Source: Prorocentrum cordatum (Eukaryota; Sar; Dinophyceae; Prorocentrales; Prorocentraceae). Taken from it: a stretch of DNA of 64,000 nucleotides. The notes under the pieces are model-generated. The model worked only from the letters and a program-made list of their open reading frames with translations, did no database searches and was not told where the DNA came from. A program made the translations under genes and the position numbers. Positions 7,795-17,615 of this stretch are shown in pieces (the stretch's first letter is position 1; every line of letters starts with the position of its first letter). The stretch covers positions 221,271 through 285,270 of the forward strand of contig CAUYUJ010011181.1 in the NCBI GenBank assembly GCA_963575745.1, read 5' to 3'.

Positions 7795-10700
7795 GTGGCA
7801 GCCGCTACCAGTACTAGTACATCCTCTACGTTGTTCTTTGGGAACATCACATGCGCAGGCCAGAAGACGTTCGACTGGGTCAGGACATCTACGGACGACT
7901 TCGTGGCTTTTGTGGAGACACACATCAGTGACGGCAGCGTTGGCAAGTGGAAGGCACGATATCGATATATCAATCGTCGGCTCTTCGCCAACCCTGCGAG
8001 ACCTCCTCAGGTTGATCAGGAAATTGGGAGGCTACACCATTCCACCAGTGAATGCACAGTCGCTCCTGAGCATGCCAATGAGGGAGGAGAACGGTTTCTT
8101 CCCAGAGGGCACCTCCGTGCCCATCCCCTCTTAGAGTGCCTCCAGGCCAAAGGGCTCCAGTGTCTTCCCACCTCCAGCAGCCTCGACAGTTTCCTCCCCG
8201 TGGTGATTCACCTCAAGGGGTACTCCATTGTGGCTGTTTTCTTTTACGCTTTCTGTAGCATATGCCTGAGAGGGCCCAATGTCGCCCGCTTTAGACGTCT
8301 CGGGAGCCTCCTCAGGTCCCTCCAGCTCCCATGGTTTGTCGTCGGGGACTGGAACCTCAGCCCCGAAGCTCTCAGTAGGACAGGCTTTCTCCAGCAGGTC
8401 CAAGGGGAGATCCTTTGCGCCCCTGTGGAATACACGTACGACCCTGGCGGCGGACGTAAGCCATCGCATTTGGATTTCGTTGTTCATAGCGCCGCTGCCC
8501 GCCCGTGCCTGGTCGACGTTTCCGCTGTGCATGACATGCCGTGGAAGCCTCGCATAGGTTTGCGAATTCGGCTCGTTCAAACAGAAGACCAGCTCCTGAC
8601 TAGAGTTCTCGCCCTGCCTAGGCGGCTCCCCGCCGCCAACAAGCCCCCCAGAGTTGCCACTCCTGGCTCCGAGGCCAGCCGTGCCAGAGCAGCCGGACAG
8701 GAAGCCCGTCTCAAGACAGAGGCTAACAGGCAGACTCTTCTTCAAACGCTTATTCAAGGTTTTCAGGGCAATGACCCTGCAGAATTGCCCACCAGTGCTG
8801 GCGAAACGTCCGACTGTGATGTGCCCGAATCCCAGCTCGCGGACAGCTCTGACGACGAAGATCCCTGGGCTCACGAGAGCAGTTTCAGCCCACATGTGCC
8901 TGCTGCTGCTTCGAACGCCGCCCGCGTCGAGACAAAAGACATGCCGCCAAGCCCAGCATTGGAGTGCCAGGCCCTGCCATCCAGTCAGCATCGCTTTGCA
9001 CCGCCCAACACTGAGTATCATAGCGAACATGTTCAGCCTGCTGCCTTTGCATTTTCTGCCGCCCGCCCTGATGGTGAACTGCAACAACAGCGCAAGGACG
9101 GCTTTTCTCTGCATGATTCTGCCTCTGGTGACAGTCATCCATGCCTCTCAGCCAGTACAGTCAGACAGTCGAGTTTAACAGGTAGTAAATTGACAGCCCA
9201 GCGTGAGAACCCCCCCAGCGACCCTGACGCAAGCCAGGGGACCCAGCCCCCGTGCCGAACTAGGAGCCCCGAATTCGACATCAGCCCAGAGCTATGGAGT
9301 GCCCACAGGCAACAAATCAGTGTCTTGCCGCCGCAAGCATCGCGGCCTGCCCCTGCTGCTGCTGCTTCCACAGCCTTCAGGCTCAAGCCTGACATCGCCC
9401 TGCAGCATGGGCAACTCTACGGTGCGTGGGTCACGACCGTTGAGACCTCCATTTGTGCACGCCACCAGATCCCCTTCAGCGGAACTTCACGCGCCGATGG
9501 ACCGCAGTACCATATTGAAGTTGTTCGAGAGCTGCAGTGTCGACGCATCTCTCCACTTGCTGACAACAGCAGCACGTGGTGGACGACACTCCACACCCTG
9601 CTACAGGGCATCTACAGGCACAGGGCGCGGGGCAACGGTCACCTCCAGCTCCAGCAGTTGTTCAGAGGGATCGAGAGGCTCTTCGAATCGCCTCCCAGCC
9701 AAGCCGCTCACGTCATCCACGACAAGGACGGCTACAGTTGGACACAGTGGCTCGATTTCCTCGGCCACATACAGCAACACAGCGCTGAGCAGGTCGTCGC
9801 TGGTGCAGTCAGAGCATCACGACTAGCACGGCGAGCACAGCAGCGAGCCATACGACGTGCCATCTACAACTTTCGCGACTGGGCGGTCACTGACGACGCC
9901 ATAGGTATATTACATCGTGCATTACGACCTCAGCCACAACCCGCCGAGGTTACCAAGGACCGCGGCGCCACCATCATGCACCCCAAGGACCTGATTGACA
10001 GCAAGGTGGACACCTGGAGGCGAGTCTGGGCACCCGAGGGAGCTGCCAATATTGGCGGCCTGCAGGAGTGCTTCCACCGCATCGTCGAACGAATCCAGGA
10101 GTGCCCGCTGCCACCCATCACCAACTACGAGGTGCGACAAGCCATCAAGCGTCTCAAAGCCAATACTGCTTTGGGAGCTGACCGACTTCGGCCAGCCGAC
10201 CTACAACGGCTACCAGACAACGCACCCAGCGAGCCCGCCGAGCTGTACAACATTGCAGAGCAGGTACAGATGTGGCCCCATCAACTCCTTCACACCATCG
10301 GCGTCACGAGGGCCAAGAAGGATAACGGGGACAGGATACTCGGCATCATGACCATCATCGCTCGGCTCTGGTCCCTCATCAGGGAACCCTACGTACAGGC
10401 CTGGGACAGGGAGTACTTCGCCCACTGGGATGCCATCGCCAAGGGGAACTCTGCGTTCCGCGAGGCCTACGAGCGCAGCCTCCACGAGGAGGTGGCCGCC
10501 AAGCTCGGCATCACGCAAGCTCACGGCCTCCTTGACGTTTCGCAGTTCTACGACTCCATACATTGGACCACCCTCATTGACGAGGCCCTAGAGCTCAATT
10601 TCCCGCCCGAGATCTTGGGCTTAGAAGTTTTACAGTGCACGGCACCACGCGCGCTCATGCAGAGCGGCGCCTACGCCGATGCCATCCAACCCACGCGCTC

Positions 10701-10990
10701 AATGGTGCAAGGGCTGCGGTCGGGCACTCGCTTCGCCAAGATCATGACTTACAAGGCCTTGCTCCATGCCACCACGTGCCATCCTCAGACACGGCACCGC
10801 GTATGGGTCGACGACCTGTCGCATCGCATGCAGGCCAGCCGACGCGCCCTGCGCGTCGACATGGTTCACGTTCTCACCGACACATGCATGGCGCTCCAGG
10901 GCTACGGCCTCAGCATCGCCAAGAAGAGCGTCATAGTATGCACACACATCCAGGACGCCGAGTACATAGCCAAGGTCATGCGCATGAAAA
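7795..10990 (+). CDS. LINE ORF2, first part: EEP endonuclease and reverse transcriptase
   Basis: The endonuclease nicks target DNA and the reverse transcriptase copies element RNA from the nick. Counting from 7795, residues 17-45 hold the N-terminal strand and FVETH (E41), 183-188 hold GDWNLS (D185, N187) and 224-227 hold SHLD (D227). The position where such enzymes usually have His reads PWKPRIGLR (R253). A disordered linker spans about 280-680. Reverse transcriptase follows: KRLKANTALGADRLRP, motif A LLDVSQFYDSI (D914, D920), motif B MVQGLRSG, motif C VWVDDLSHR (from residue 1003). No ATG lies near the start: the frame is open straight back to the ORF1 stop at 7729. The frame continues open to 11352, but past about 10990 it is no longer the coding-like one. 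Confidence 0.85.
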
Positions 10991-13231
10991 GGGTACCCCA
11001 TCCAGCCACGCGAACATGCCGCATACCTGGGGGCCGACCTCAGCTGCGGCACCAGGCAGGCGCGCGCTACCACCACCCAACGACGTCTACGGCACCGCAA
11101 CATGCATGTCAAGATCGTCAGGGTAGCCCGAGTCACCAAGCGATATCACGTTACATCCCGTCTGGCGATCCAGGGCGGGCTCGCAGCAGCCAACTATGCC
11201 CACCAACTCTACGGCACATTTGGGACGGCCATGACTACTTGCAGACGGCGTCTGGGAGACGCGGTCGGACCACGGCTCCGAGGACGGTGTTTGACCACTC
11301 TTCTCGATCTCAAGGCTGCAGAATGGGACCCAGCACGAAAATTGCCGCGTGAATCCGTCGTTGCCTGGCTTACAGCGTGGACTTCCAACCAGCAGCTCCA
11401 CCATGCCATCAACAGCACGTGGGCAAAGATCGTCGAGCATTTCAAGCGCATCCCAGCAGCTCAGCGTGTCCGACACATACGTGGCCAACAAGCCACCATC
11501 ATCCACTACCTCATGCAGATGCGGTGGGACCCATCACGACCGACTCAATGGCGCATGCCTCAGACAGCAGGTCTCAGCGGGGACTCATGGGTGATTGACG
11601 TCACTGAGCTCCCAGGTTTCCCCGACGCCGACATTCCACATCAGCTCCTACTTGACGTCGACGCCAGCATCTGCCACCAACTGTGGACTTGTGCGAGCAA
11701 GCACCATGGAGGCGAGGGCCTACAGCATGGTGTGGACAACAGGTCCTACCGCAAGCTGCTTACCTACTTAGAGCGCATGCCACAAGGAGTAAGGTTGGCC
11801 AATTTGATGCTCACCATCGCTACGGGCGCCATGTGGACACGACAGCGAGTATTTCAGGAGACAAAGACGCCAGACGTTGACGCCAAGTGCCCCAGGTGCA
11901 GCCGGGCCAATGAGGATGACTTCCACCGCGCCTGGGAATGCGAAGGCAATCAGGACAATCCCATCCTTCGAGGCACCAGCTACTTACTTCCAGAGGCCTA
12001 CGCCCAGCGGGACATGTACGAATGTTTCTGGACTAGGGGACTAATGCCAGCAGCATGGACGGCAGTACCACAACCGCCACAACATGAACAGTGGTCCTGC
12101 CATGGTTTCGAGCATTTCTTCCCACAGTGTCTACGAGTCCACGCTGATACGACACTTTACGCTTTCGGTGATGCAAGCGGCGGCCAGGACACCAACAACC
12201 CACAGCTTCGGAGGGTGGGTGTCGGAGCTGCCATATTTTCCAGCCTCGAGGACAACAGCGTGGAGATGAGTGCTGCTTTCTGGGGGCCGTTACCTGGTCC
12301 TCATCAGACGGTGCCCAGAGGCGAGCTCCTCGCTCTCGTCGCGACGGTGGAGGCTACAGACCAGGACCTCGTCTTTTTAACCGACAACGAAGCCTGTAAC
12401 ATCAATTTCCATCACGGCAAGGCCCAGGAACCTACTGGCAGCGACGCTGACCTCTGGTTGAGATTGAAGAAGGCGACAGCGCAGCGTACTGGGACGATCA
12501 CAATTATCTGGGTACCTTCTCACGCCGAACCACAGGACATCATCCAAGGGGGGATTGCTTCGTCTTTGGCGGTGGGCAATCGTGTTGCAGACACTCTTGC
12601 TGGTATTGCCGCCAGTGAGGCACGGGTTTTACCTGAACACCGCCAGCGGGTAGCGCTGGCTGAACAAAAAGCTTTTCAGGTCCGCATGAGGTTACTTCGC
12701 ACAGCGCTCGACACCCTCGAGGCCCAGAGGCAGGAGTTTCAGTGTCAGAGGGAGCAACGCCCTAAGAGGCAGGCGGCTAAGGCAGACCGACCGCCTGCCC
12801 CTCGTTCTTGTGCTCTCTTTGGGTCCCAGCACTCTGTCGACCCCACTGGCTCCCAATGTACTAGGTGCTTTTGTTCCTCCAGCAAAGCTTCGAGGTCTCG
12901 TTGGCTCCTTTTGGATTGTTTTGAGTTTCTTAACATAGACGGCACTTATAAGGAGGCCCCTCAGGGGAAGTCGGTCCATGTCGCGGGGGGGTTCGTGCAC
13001 AGTAGCCACCGTTCTCGGTTCCACGCTCAGCTGAATTTGTGGTTCTGTGTCAGGTGTGGAGCTTACGCTCAGTTGGTTCTCGGGAAACTCGGGGAACCCT
13101 GCGGTAGGCTCACCCCCTCGGGGCAGGAATACCTCAAGCGTATTTCCAAGGGGCTCTGGCCGAAGGCCCTCAGTCGAGCTGAGAAGGCCACCAGAGCCCA
13201 CAACACCCCAAGTGGGGTGGCGGAGGTCTAA
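10988..13231 (+). CDS. LINE ORF2, second part: CCHC knuckle, RNase H and Cys-rich C-terminus
   Basis: The reading frame after motif C moves by +1 at an A4 run (10987-10990). From there YLGADLSCGTRQ, the usual continuation after the RT palm, is read at 11021-11056. Numbering from 11102: CCHC C263-x2-C266-x8-H275-x4-C280. RNase H follows with all acidic residues, D357 (AFGDASG), E408 (RGELLAL), D428 (TDNEA) and D497 (GNRVADTLA), plus H474 in WVPSHAE. A C-terminal Cys/His region (CTRCFC, then WFCVRCG...GEPC) resembles tails common on dinoflagellate elements. RNase H removes the RNA template strand. All catalytic residues survive, so decay here is slight. The stop is at 13229-13231. Confidence 0.85.
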   Translation, partial: KGYPIQPREHAAYLGADLSCGTRQARATTTQRRLRHRNMHVKIVRVARVTKRYHVTSRLAIQGGLAAANYAHQLYGTFGTAMTTCRRRLGDAVGPRLRGRCLTTLLDLKAAEWDPARKLPRESVVAWLTAWTSNQQLHHAINSTWAKIVEHFKRIPAAQRVRHIRGQQATIIHYLMQMRWDPSRPTQWRMPQTAGLSGDSWVIDVTELPGFPDADIPHQLLLDVDASICHQLWTCASKHHGGEGLQHGVDNRSYRKLLTYLERMPQGVRLANLMLTIATGAMWTRQRVFQETKTPDVDAKCPRCSRANEDDFHRAWECEGNQDNPILRGTSYLLPEAYAQRDMYECFWTRGLMPAAWTAVPQPPQHEQWSCHGFEHFFPQCLRVHADTTLYAFGDASGGQDTNNPQLRRVGVGAAIFSSLEDNSVEMSAAFWGPLPGPHQTVPRGELLALVATVEATDQDLVFLTDNEACNINFHHGKAQEPTGSDADLWLRLKKATAQRTGTITIIWVPSHAEPQDIIQGGIASSLAVGNRVADTLAGIAASEARVLPEHRQRVALAEQKAFQVRMRLLRTALDTLEAQRQEFQCQREQRPKRQAAKADRPPAPRSCALFGSQHSVDPTGSQCTRCFCSSSKASRSRWLLLDCFEFLNIDGTYKEAPQGKSVHVAGGFVHSSHRSRFHAQLNLWFCVRCGAYAQLVLGKLGEPCGRLTPSGQEYLKRISKGLWPKALSRAEKATRAHNTPSGVAEV

Positions 13232-13263
13232 TTATCCACATCGCTACGCGATCAGGCAGAGAC

Positions 13264-13343
13264 TCCAGAGACTCCTCCCTCCTCCTCCCTCTTCCCTCCC
13301 TCCTCCCTCCTCCCCTCCCTCCCTCCTCCCTCCTCCCTCCTCC
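13264..13343. repeat. (TCC)n tract downstream of the retrotransposon
   Basis: It begins about 30 bp after the RNase H stop. It could be the element's simple-repeat 3' tail or part of a pre-existing TCC array into which the element inserted. Confidence 0.85.
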
Positions 13344-13344
13344 T

Positions 13345-13538
13345 CGAGGGGGAGTGCGTCTCCCCTGGCGCTGGCCCCGCCGCCCCAGGCGCCCGAGGCG
13401 GCGCCGCCTGCCAAGCCGCGGCCAGCCGCGGCGCAGGCCGCCGGGCAGCCGCCGGCGAAGGCCCTGCCCGCCGCGCTCTGCACGAACGAAATGGGCACGG
13501 AAAGCATTGGTACAGTGCCCAACATCGGGGGAGCGTAA
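13345..13538 (+). CDS. possible Pro/Ala-rich exon
   Basis: The plus frame reads ALAPPPQAPEAAPPAKPRPA followed by AQAAGQPPAKALPAALCTNEMG and a stop at 13536-13538. The Pro-Ala-Lys style resembles the 36-bp array at 22.6-24.3 kb. The same DNA is the left arm of a large inverted repeat (13420-13950), so it may simply be repeat DNA. Confidence 0.25.
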
Positions 13539-13950
13539 GACCCGGGTTTGCCAGGACTCGGGTTCGCCATCGCTTTTTGACGACCGCGCCTCGGATTTTG
13601 ACGAGGAGGAGTTTCGTGGGATGTCTGCAGCGGGAGGCCTCGTCAAAGTGCAGGCTCGGCCTCGTCATTTTTTTGACGACCTCGTCGGGGATGTCCGAGT
13701 CCCCTGTACCCAGGTCTTACGTTCCCCTGACAACAGCGGATCCCGTTCATTTTGAACAGGACTCGCTGTCCACGCCGCCGCGGCCTGTGCCCATTCGAGA
13801 CAGGAGGCCGCCTGCCCAACAGCGGCCGCTGTTGGTTTGGGGCACCATTTGTTGCTGGGCACTGTACCCATTTTTCCCGTACCCACTTCGGGCGTGCAAC
13901 CGCGCGGGGGGCCGCCGCGCGGCGGCGGCTCCGACTGGCGACGGCCCGCA
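13420..13950. repeat. nested inverted repeat with a 200-bp foldback element inside
   Basis: The outer arms about 13487-13533 and 13840-13896 share, inverted, ACAGTGCCCA and ATGGGYACGG blocks. Less clear similarity extends out to 13420 and 13950. Nested inside, 13528-13727 has 33-bp terminal inverted repeats: GGGGAGCGTAAGACCCGGG on the left, and on the right a sequence whose reverse complement is GGGGAACGTAAGACCTGGG, with the match continuing to GACTCGG. A partial relative of the nested element lies at 26467-26602, with TGTGGGATGT...TGCAGCGG in common. Confidence 0.65.
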
Positions 13951-13987
13951 GGCCTTCTATTCCGACGAAGGCATCTACATACAGTGG

Positions 13988-14180
13988 GGGCGCGCAGCAA
14001 GAAGCCATGCGCTGTTCGTCCGGGTGCCCTGGGTCTCTTCGCTCCGCGCGCTGCGCGGTGACTTCCCGCGGCCGTGAAAGCAGCTGCTGCGTCCAGGGTG
14101 CTCCGGGTTTCTCGACAGGTGCACCTCGCGCACGGGCTTTCAGGGTTGGGTTTCTTGCGATGGTCTCTTGCGGCCGCGCC
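13988..14180. repeat. dispersed repeat, second copy of 3376-3560
   Basis: It shares the ordered blocks described for 3376-3560 and has the same orientation. It lies directly against the foldback element at 14185-14322. Confidence 0.6.
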
Positions 14181-14184
14181 CGCA

Positions 14185-14322
14185 GTGCACACCACCGCCG
14201 TGCCAGGCCAGGGCCACGCTGGGCCCCAGGATGGTGTATGGGCCCGCCTGGCCTCGGCCAGGAGGGCGTACACACCATGCCGGGGCTCAGGCTGGCCCTG
14301 GCCAGCCACGGTGGCGGTGTAT
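14185..14322. repeat. 138-bp near-palindrome
   Basis: The left half GTGCACACCACCGCCGTG...GGCCAGGGCCA pairs with the right half TGGCCCTGGCC...CACGGTGGCGGTGTAT. The arms are about 65 bp with scattered mismatches, and the turn lies near 14250. It is a typical foldback element shape. Confidence 0.6.
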
Positions 14323-14875
14323 AGATTATAGATGCCTTCTGCGCATCTATGGGACGCGCAGAGACATACTGATACTAGATGTTCTCCTCGGAGGCGCGCG
14401 TCCGACCCGAGCACGTGAGATACCCATCTTGCGGCATATATCGTTTCCCGAGCGTCGCCCCGAACGGCCGCCAGAGGCCCCGAGTGCTGTGACCCCGGGG
14501 GCCGGACGACGGGGGCGCCCTCGCGTCGCGTGAAGAAGCTGGCGGAGACAGGTTTTTTAGAGCAGTGCTTCGTGGGGTAGCAACAAGCCCAGATCGTTCG
14601 GACGACTCAGAGATCCAACGTATTGAACGAGTCAAGACGGCGGTTTTCCTTGCCTTGCCCCAGGGCCGTAAAAAAAAACGACTCAGGATGAAAAGCCGGT
14701 CTCAGGGAATGGGTCGAGACTTCTGGGGACCCCATGGTGAAACAATCATGACATCGGGTCCCGGGGAACCCAGACGGACGATCTGATGTTCCTCTTGGCG
14801 TTTTTTTTCCTCACTGGCGGCCTCTGCGGCCTGTTTTCCAGCCTCGGGGCCATCAAACACGGATCCGGGGCGACT

Positions 14876-15052
14876 ACAATCGGGGCGCCAAAGAGGGAAC
14901 CCTTTTCGTTGGGGAGGGGCTCGGTATTCCTTATATTTGTTTCGCAGCTTGCCTGAGATGTTCCTTAAGCTTCCCACGGGAAATCGAAGTTTGATTTATG
15001 GAAAAAGGGGGCCTCGTTCCTTATCAAGGGTTCCTTAGGTCAACGCCTCGAC
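14876..15052 (+). repeat. dispersed repeat family K, copy 1
   Basis: Copy 2 is at 63134-63289 on the opposite strand. Shared blocks in order are GAACCCTTTTCGTTGGGGAG, GGGAAATCGA, GGCCTCGTTCCTTAT and GGTTCCTTAGGTCAACGCC. The distance between the two copies is about 48 kb. Confidence 0.65.
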
Positions 15053-15171
15053 TGTAATTGCCCCCGCTTCGGGAGATTTGGAGCCGCGGGCGGAGAGCTT
15101 CACGTCGTCGGATGCCTGGGCCAGCGGCGGCGGCCCCGACCTGCGACGGCCGCTGCGGCGGGCTTCGGGCC

Positions 15172-15485
15172 GCTCCAGAGCTTCGCAGGACGTTTTCAGA
15201 GCTCTCCAGGGCGCTCTTTACCATCCTCGAACGTATCCTTATCCCTAAGATTGACACGCCAAAAGGCGATGACAACCTTAGGGATTCGCCTTCAAAAAAT
15301 AAGGGGATCTCTAAGATTGGCATCGTGATGAGAAGGTGCCCAGCATAGGGATAGGGTTATGTTCCAGGCTGGTAAGCTCTGGAACGGCCGCGGCGCCCAG
15401 GGCATCCAACGGAGCCGCCAGACCTCACAGATCACCAGCTATGCCGGTCCCATTTTGTCCCCGTCCTGGCTTCGTCTCAGTCCTC
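15172..15485 (+). repeat. dispersed palindromic family P, partial head and second copy
   Basis: 15172-15260 has GCTCCAGAGC...TCAGAGCTCTCCAG...CCATCCTCGAACGTATCC. 15368-15485 has AAGCTCTGGAACGGCCGCGG, CATCCAACGGAGCC, CCTCACAGATC and GTCCTGGCTTCGTCTCAGTC, matching 5790-5925. Confidence 0.55.
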
Positions 15486-15494
15486 GACGCCGGC

Positions 15495-15720
15495 GGAGGC
15501 GGCGTCGACTCCCAGTGGCGGCGGCGCTGGGCGGCGGCGGCGGCGACTCCAGCGGCGGCGGCGGCGGCCTCGGCGGCCTCGAGGCTGGCGGCGGAGGCGG
15601 CGGCGACTCCCAAATGCGGCGTTGCTGGGCGGCGGCGGCGGCGGCGACGACAGCGGCGACGGCCGCGGCGACGGCGGCGCCGACGGCGGCGGCGACGACG
15701 ACTGCAGATCGATCCGAGGC
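15495..15720. repeat. (GGC)n-rich tract
   Basis: Interrupted CGGCGG repeats read as Gly-rich, Ala-rich or Arg-rich in the three plus frames. No frame is preferred. Confidence 0.75.
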
Positions 15721-16002
15721 GGGGACTTCTCCATCACTGCAGCCTGCGGGGACTTCGGCGGGCGGTGGCTGAGGATAAGTGCCATGCTCTGCCCCCCCCC
15801 GGGGGGCCGATTATGATGTCCAGGTCCGCCGCCTGCCGAGATCCCCGACCAGCGATCCCCGGGCGGCGGCGTCGGCCCTTCGAAGCACCCCAGCTTCTGA
15901 GAAGGCGGCGGCCTTCTCTGCAGACGTAGGCCTGGCGCTTCCAGGAAGCAGCCTTCTTCCACTGAGGGCCCCTGTGCGCGCCGCCAACGGTGATGGGGTG
16001 GA

Positions 16003-16165
16003 GGTTCGAGGATCATTTTTTGGTCAGGCCTCCTCGAGGATCATTTTTTTGGTCAGGCCTCCTCGAGGATCATTTTTTGCTCGAGGATCATTTTTTTGGT
16101 TCGAGGATCATTTTTTGGTTCGAGGTTTTGGGGTGGAGGTTCGAGGTGGAGGTTCGAGGTCTCTC
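16003..16165. repeat. short tandem repeat of TCGAGGATCATTTTTT
   Basis: The 16-mer TCGAGGATCATTTTTT occurs at 16006, 16033, 16062, 16081 and 16100. The first spacings include GGTCAGGCCTCC. Two decayed GGAGGTTCGAGG units follow. Confidence 0.8.
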
Positions 16166-16567
16166 GCCCCGCCTCCTGCCGGGTCCGCTCCGGGATGCCT
16201 TGGCCAGACCGCGACCCAGGCTTGGATGTTTCCCTTCGAAGGGGGGGCGGGGTGGTCATGGTGGCAGTCGTCCGGGATTGCGCTTCCCGTAATTCGCAGG
16301 GCTTGGTCAGGTCGGAGCTTGCTGGAAGGTGCTCCTGGTCCAGGGCTTCCCCGGTTTTTCGCTCGACTTTGGAGCCCCTGGGCCCCGCGCACCCGATCAG
16401 GAACGACTGAAGGACGTGTGCGTACATGAATCGCCGTGGGTTTCGAGAGTCCGCGCTGCGCGAACGTTCGTAGCACGAGGCGCGAGGCTGGTCTCGCGGA
16501 CTGGGGGGGGGCCGTGCTCATGTGCGTGGGTCGGGCCTGTACCGAAAGTCGCAGGCCTAGAGGTTGA

Positions 16568-16733
16568 CACCAACACCAAGATCGGCGGTGTTCCTCCACC
16601 GAGGGAAGAAGATCCCGATCTCGGTGATGGTGGTAATATTCTGGCTTACAAGGTGGCCGAAATATTACCACCAACACCGAAATCTAGGATCACCTCCCCC
16701 CTGTGGAGGAAGCCCTCTGTCTAGGTGTTGGTG
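16568..16733. mobile_element. foldback element family E, copy 1 (166 bp)
   Basis: The arms are about 73 bp each. The left begins CACCAACACC and ends TGGTGGTAATATT. The right is the inverse, AATATTACCACCA... to GGTGTTGGTG, around a 20-bp loop. Copy 2 lies at 59216-59392 in inverse orientation. Predicted peptides of the two copies align (TPTPRSA...GSPPPCGG with TPTATSA...GSPSHGGG), which supports common descent. There is no coding capacity, so it is likely a non-autonomous hairpin-type element. Confidence 0.7.
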
Positions 16734-16882
16734 CCCATTTCCAGGCCTGCCAGAAAGGCCAGCCTCTCTTGTCGCGTTGGCCTCGGGAGGCCAGTGTCGG
16801 ACAGAGGGGGCCATCCGAGGTCGGCTCGGTCGTGGAGAGCCGGTCGGGGGAGAGGCGTCGAGAGGTCCATTCAACGGCACCG

Positions 16883-17015
16883 TAACGGGTATTTACGAAC
16901 GGGTGCTTTGCAATTTTGCCGAAAGTTGCCACTTTCGGGCCTCTTTCTGGCAGTGCAGCGTTGCCCACATCGGGAAGGGTTCGGTTCGCTGGGTCACTGG
17001 CCAAAGTACCCGTTA
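16883..17015. mobile_element. 133-bp inverted-repeat element with TAACGGGTA ends
   Basis: The ends are TAACGGGTA and TACCCGTTA, a perfect 9-bp inverted pair, with a weaker inner match (CCGAAAGT/ACTTTCGG). No target duplication is visible. Confidence 0.5.
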
Positions 17016-17170
17016 GTTGAGTCCCCGTTTGATGGGCGCTGATCCATGGCCCATGTCTCGAGCAATCGAGCCGCCAGTTGTCATGGGCGACAGCAGCTGC
17101 TGCGTCTGCAGCTGCGGCTGCGGCTGCATCGACTACGACGACTCGACGGCGACGGCAGCGACGGGCATTT

Positions 17171-17177
17171 TGTGTAT

Positions 17178-17208
<31 letters not shown>
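17171..17208. repeat. (GT)n microsatellite
   Basis: A short TGTG run of about 38 bp. The surrounding 17020-17340 contains no gene I can support. Confidence 0.9.
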
Positions 17209-17339
17209 GAGGGGGGGGCGCTTATAGTGCGTTCTTTTGATTCCTATAGGTCCGTGGAAGGCTTGCGGAACAGGGAGACGGAAGGATGAGTAAGGAGGGT
17301 GGGGAAAGGAGGTGGGATGGAGAGGGAAGGTGGACAATG

Positions 17340-17471
17340 GAGGGTTAAGGAGGGAGGGAGGAAGGGAGGGAGAGAGCGAGGGAGAGGGGGTGGGAGGGAG
17401 AGAGGATGGGAAGGAGCAGGGGAAGGAGGATGAGGATGAGGATGAGGATGAGGATGAGGATGATGAAGATG

Positions 17472-17503
<32 letters not shown>

Positions 17504-17584
17504 GATGCTGATGATGATGCTGATGATGATGATGATGATGCTGATGATGATGATGATGATGACGATTATGATGCTGATGATGAT

Positions 17585-17615
<31 letters not shown>

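Larger units (their letters stand above)
6520..13245 (+). mobile_element. LINE-type non-LTR retrotransposon (ORF1, endonuclease, RT, RNase H)
   Basis: Three long plus-strand frames encode in order: a zinc-ribbon plus coiled-coil ORF1, an apurinic-like (EEP) endonuclease with reverse transcriptase, and a CCHC knuckle, RNase H and Cys-rich tail. This is the full domain set of an I/R1-clade-like LINE as found in dinoflagellates. No LTRs are seen, and the ends are not sharply defined. The copy carries frame changes near 6780-6810 and at 10985-10993 and is likely dead or recently damaged. It lies between two (TCC)n tracts. Confidence 0.85.

Noticed and set aside
11030-11352. Continuation of the endonuclease/RT frame to its stop at 11352
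   Set aside because: After about 10990 this frame becomes random-looking (Ser/Arg/Gly-rich), while the +1 frame carries the expected YLGADLS continuation.
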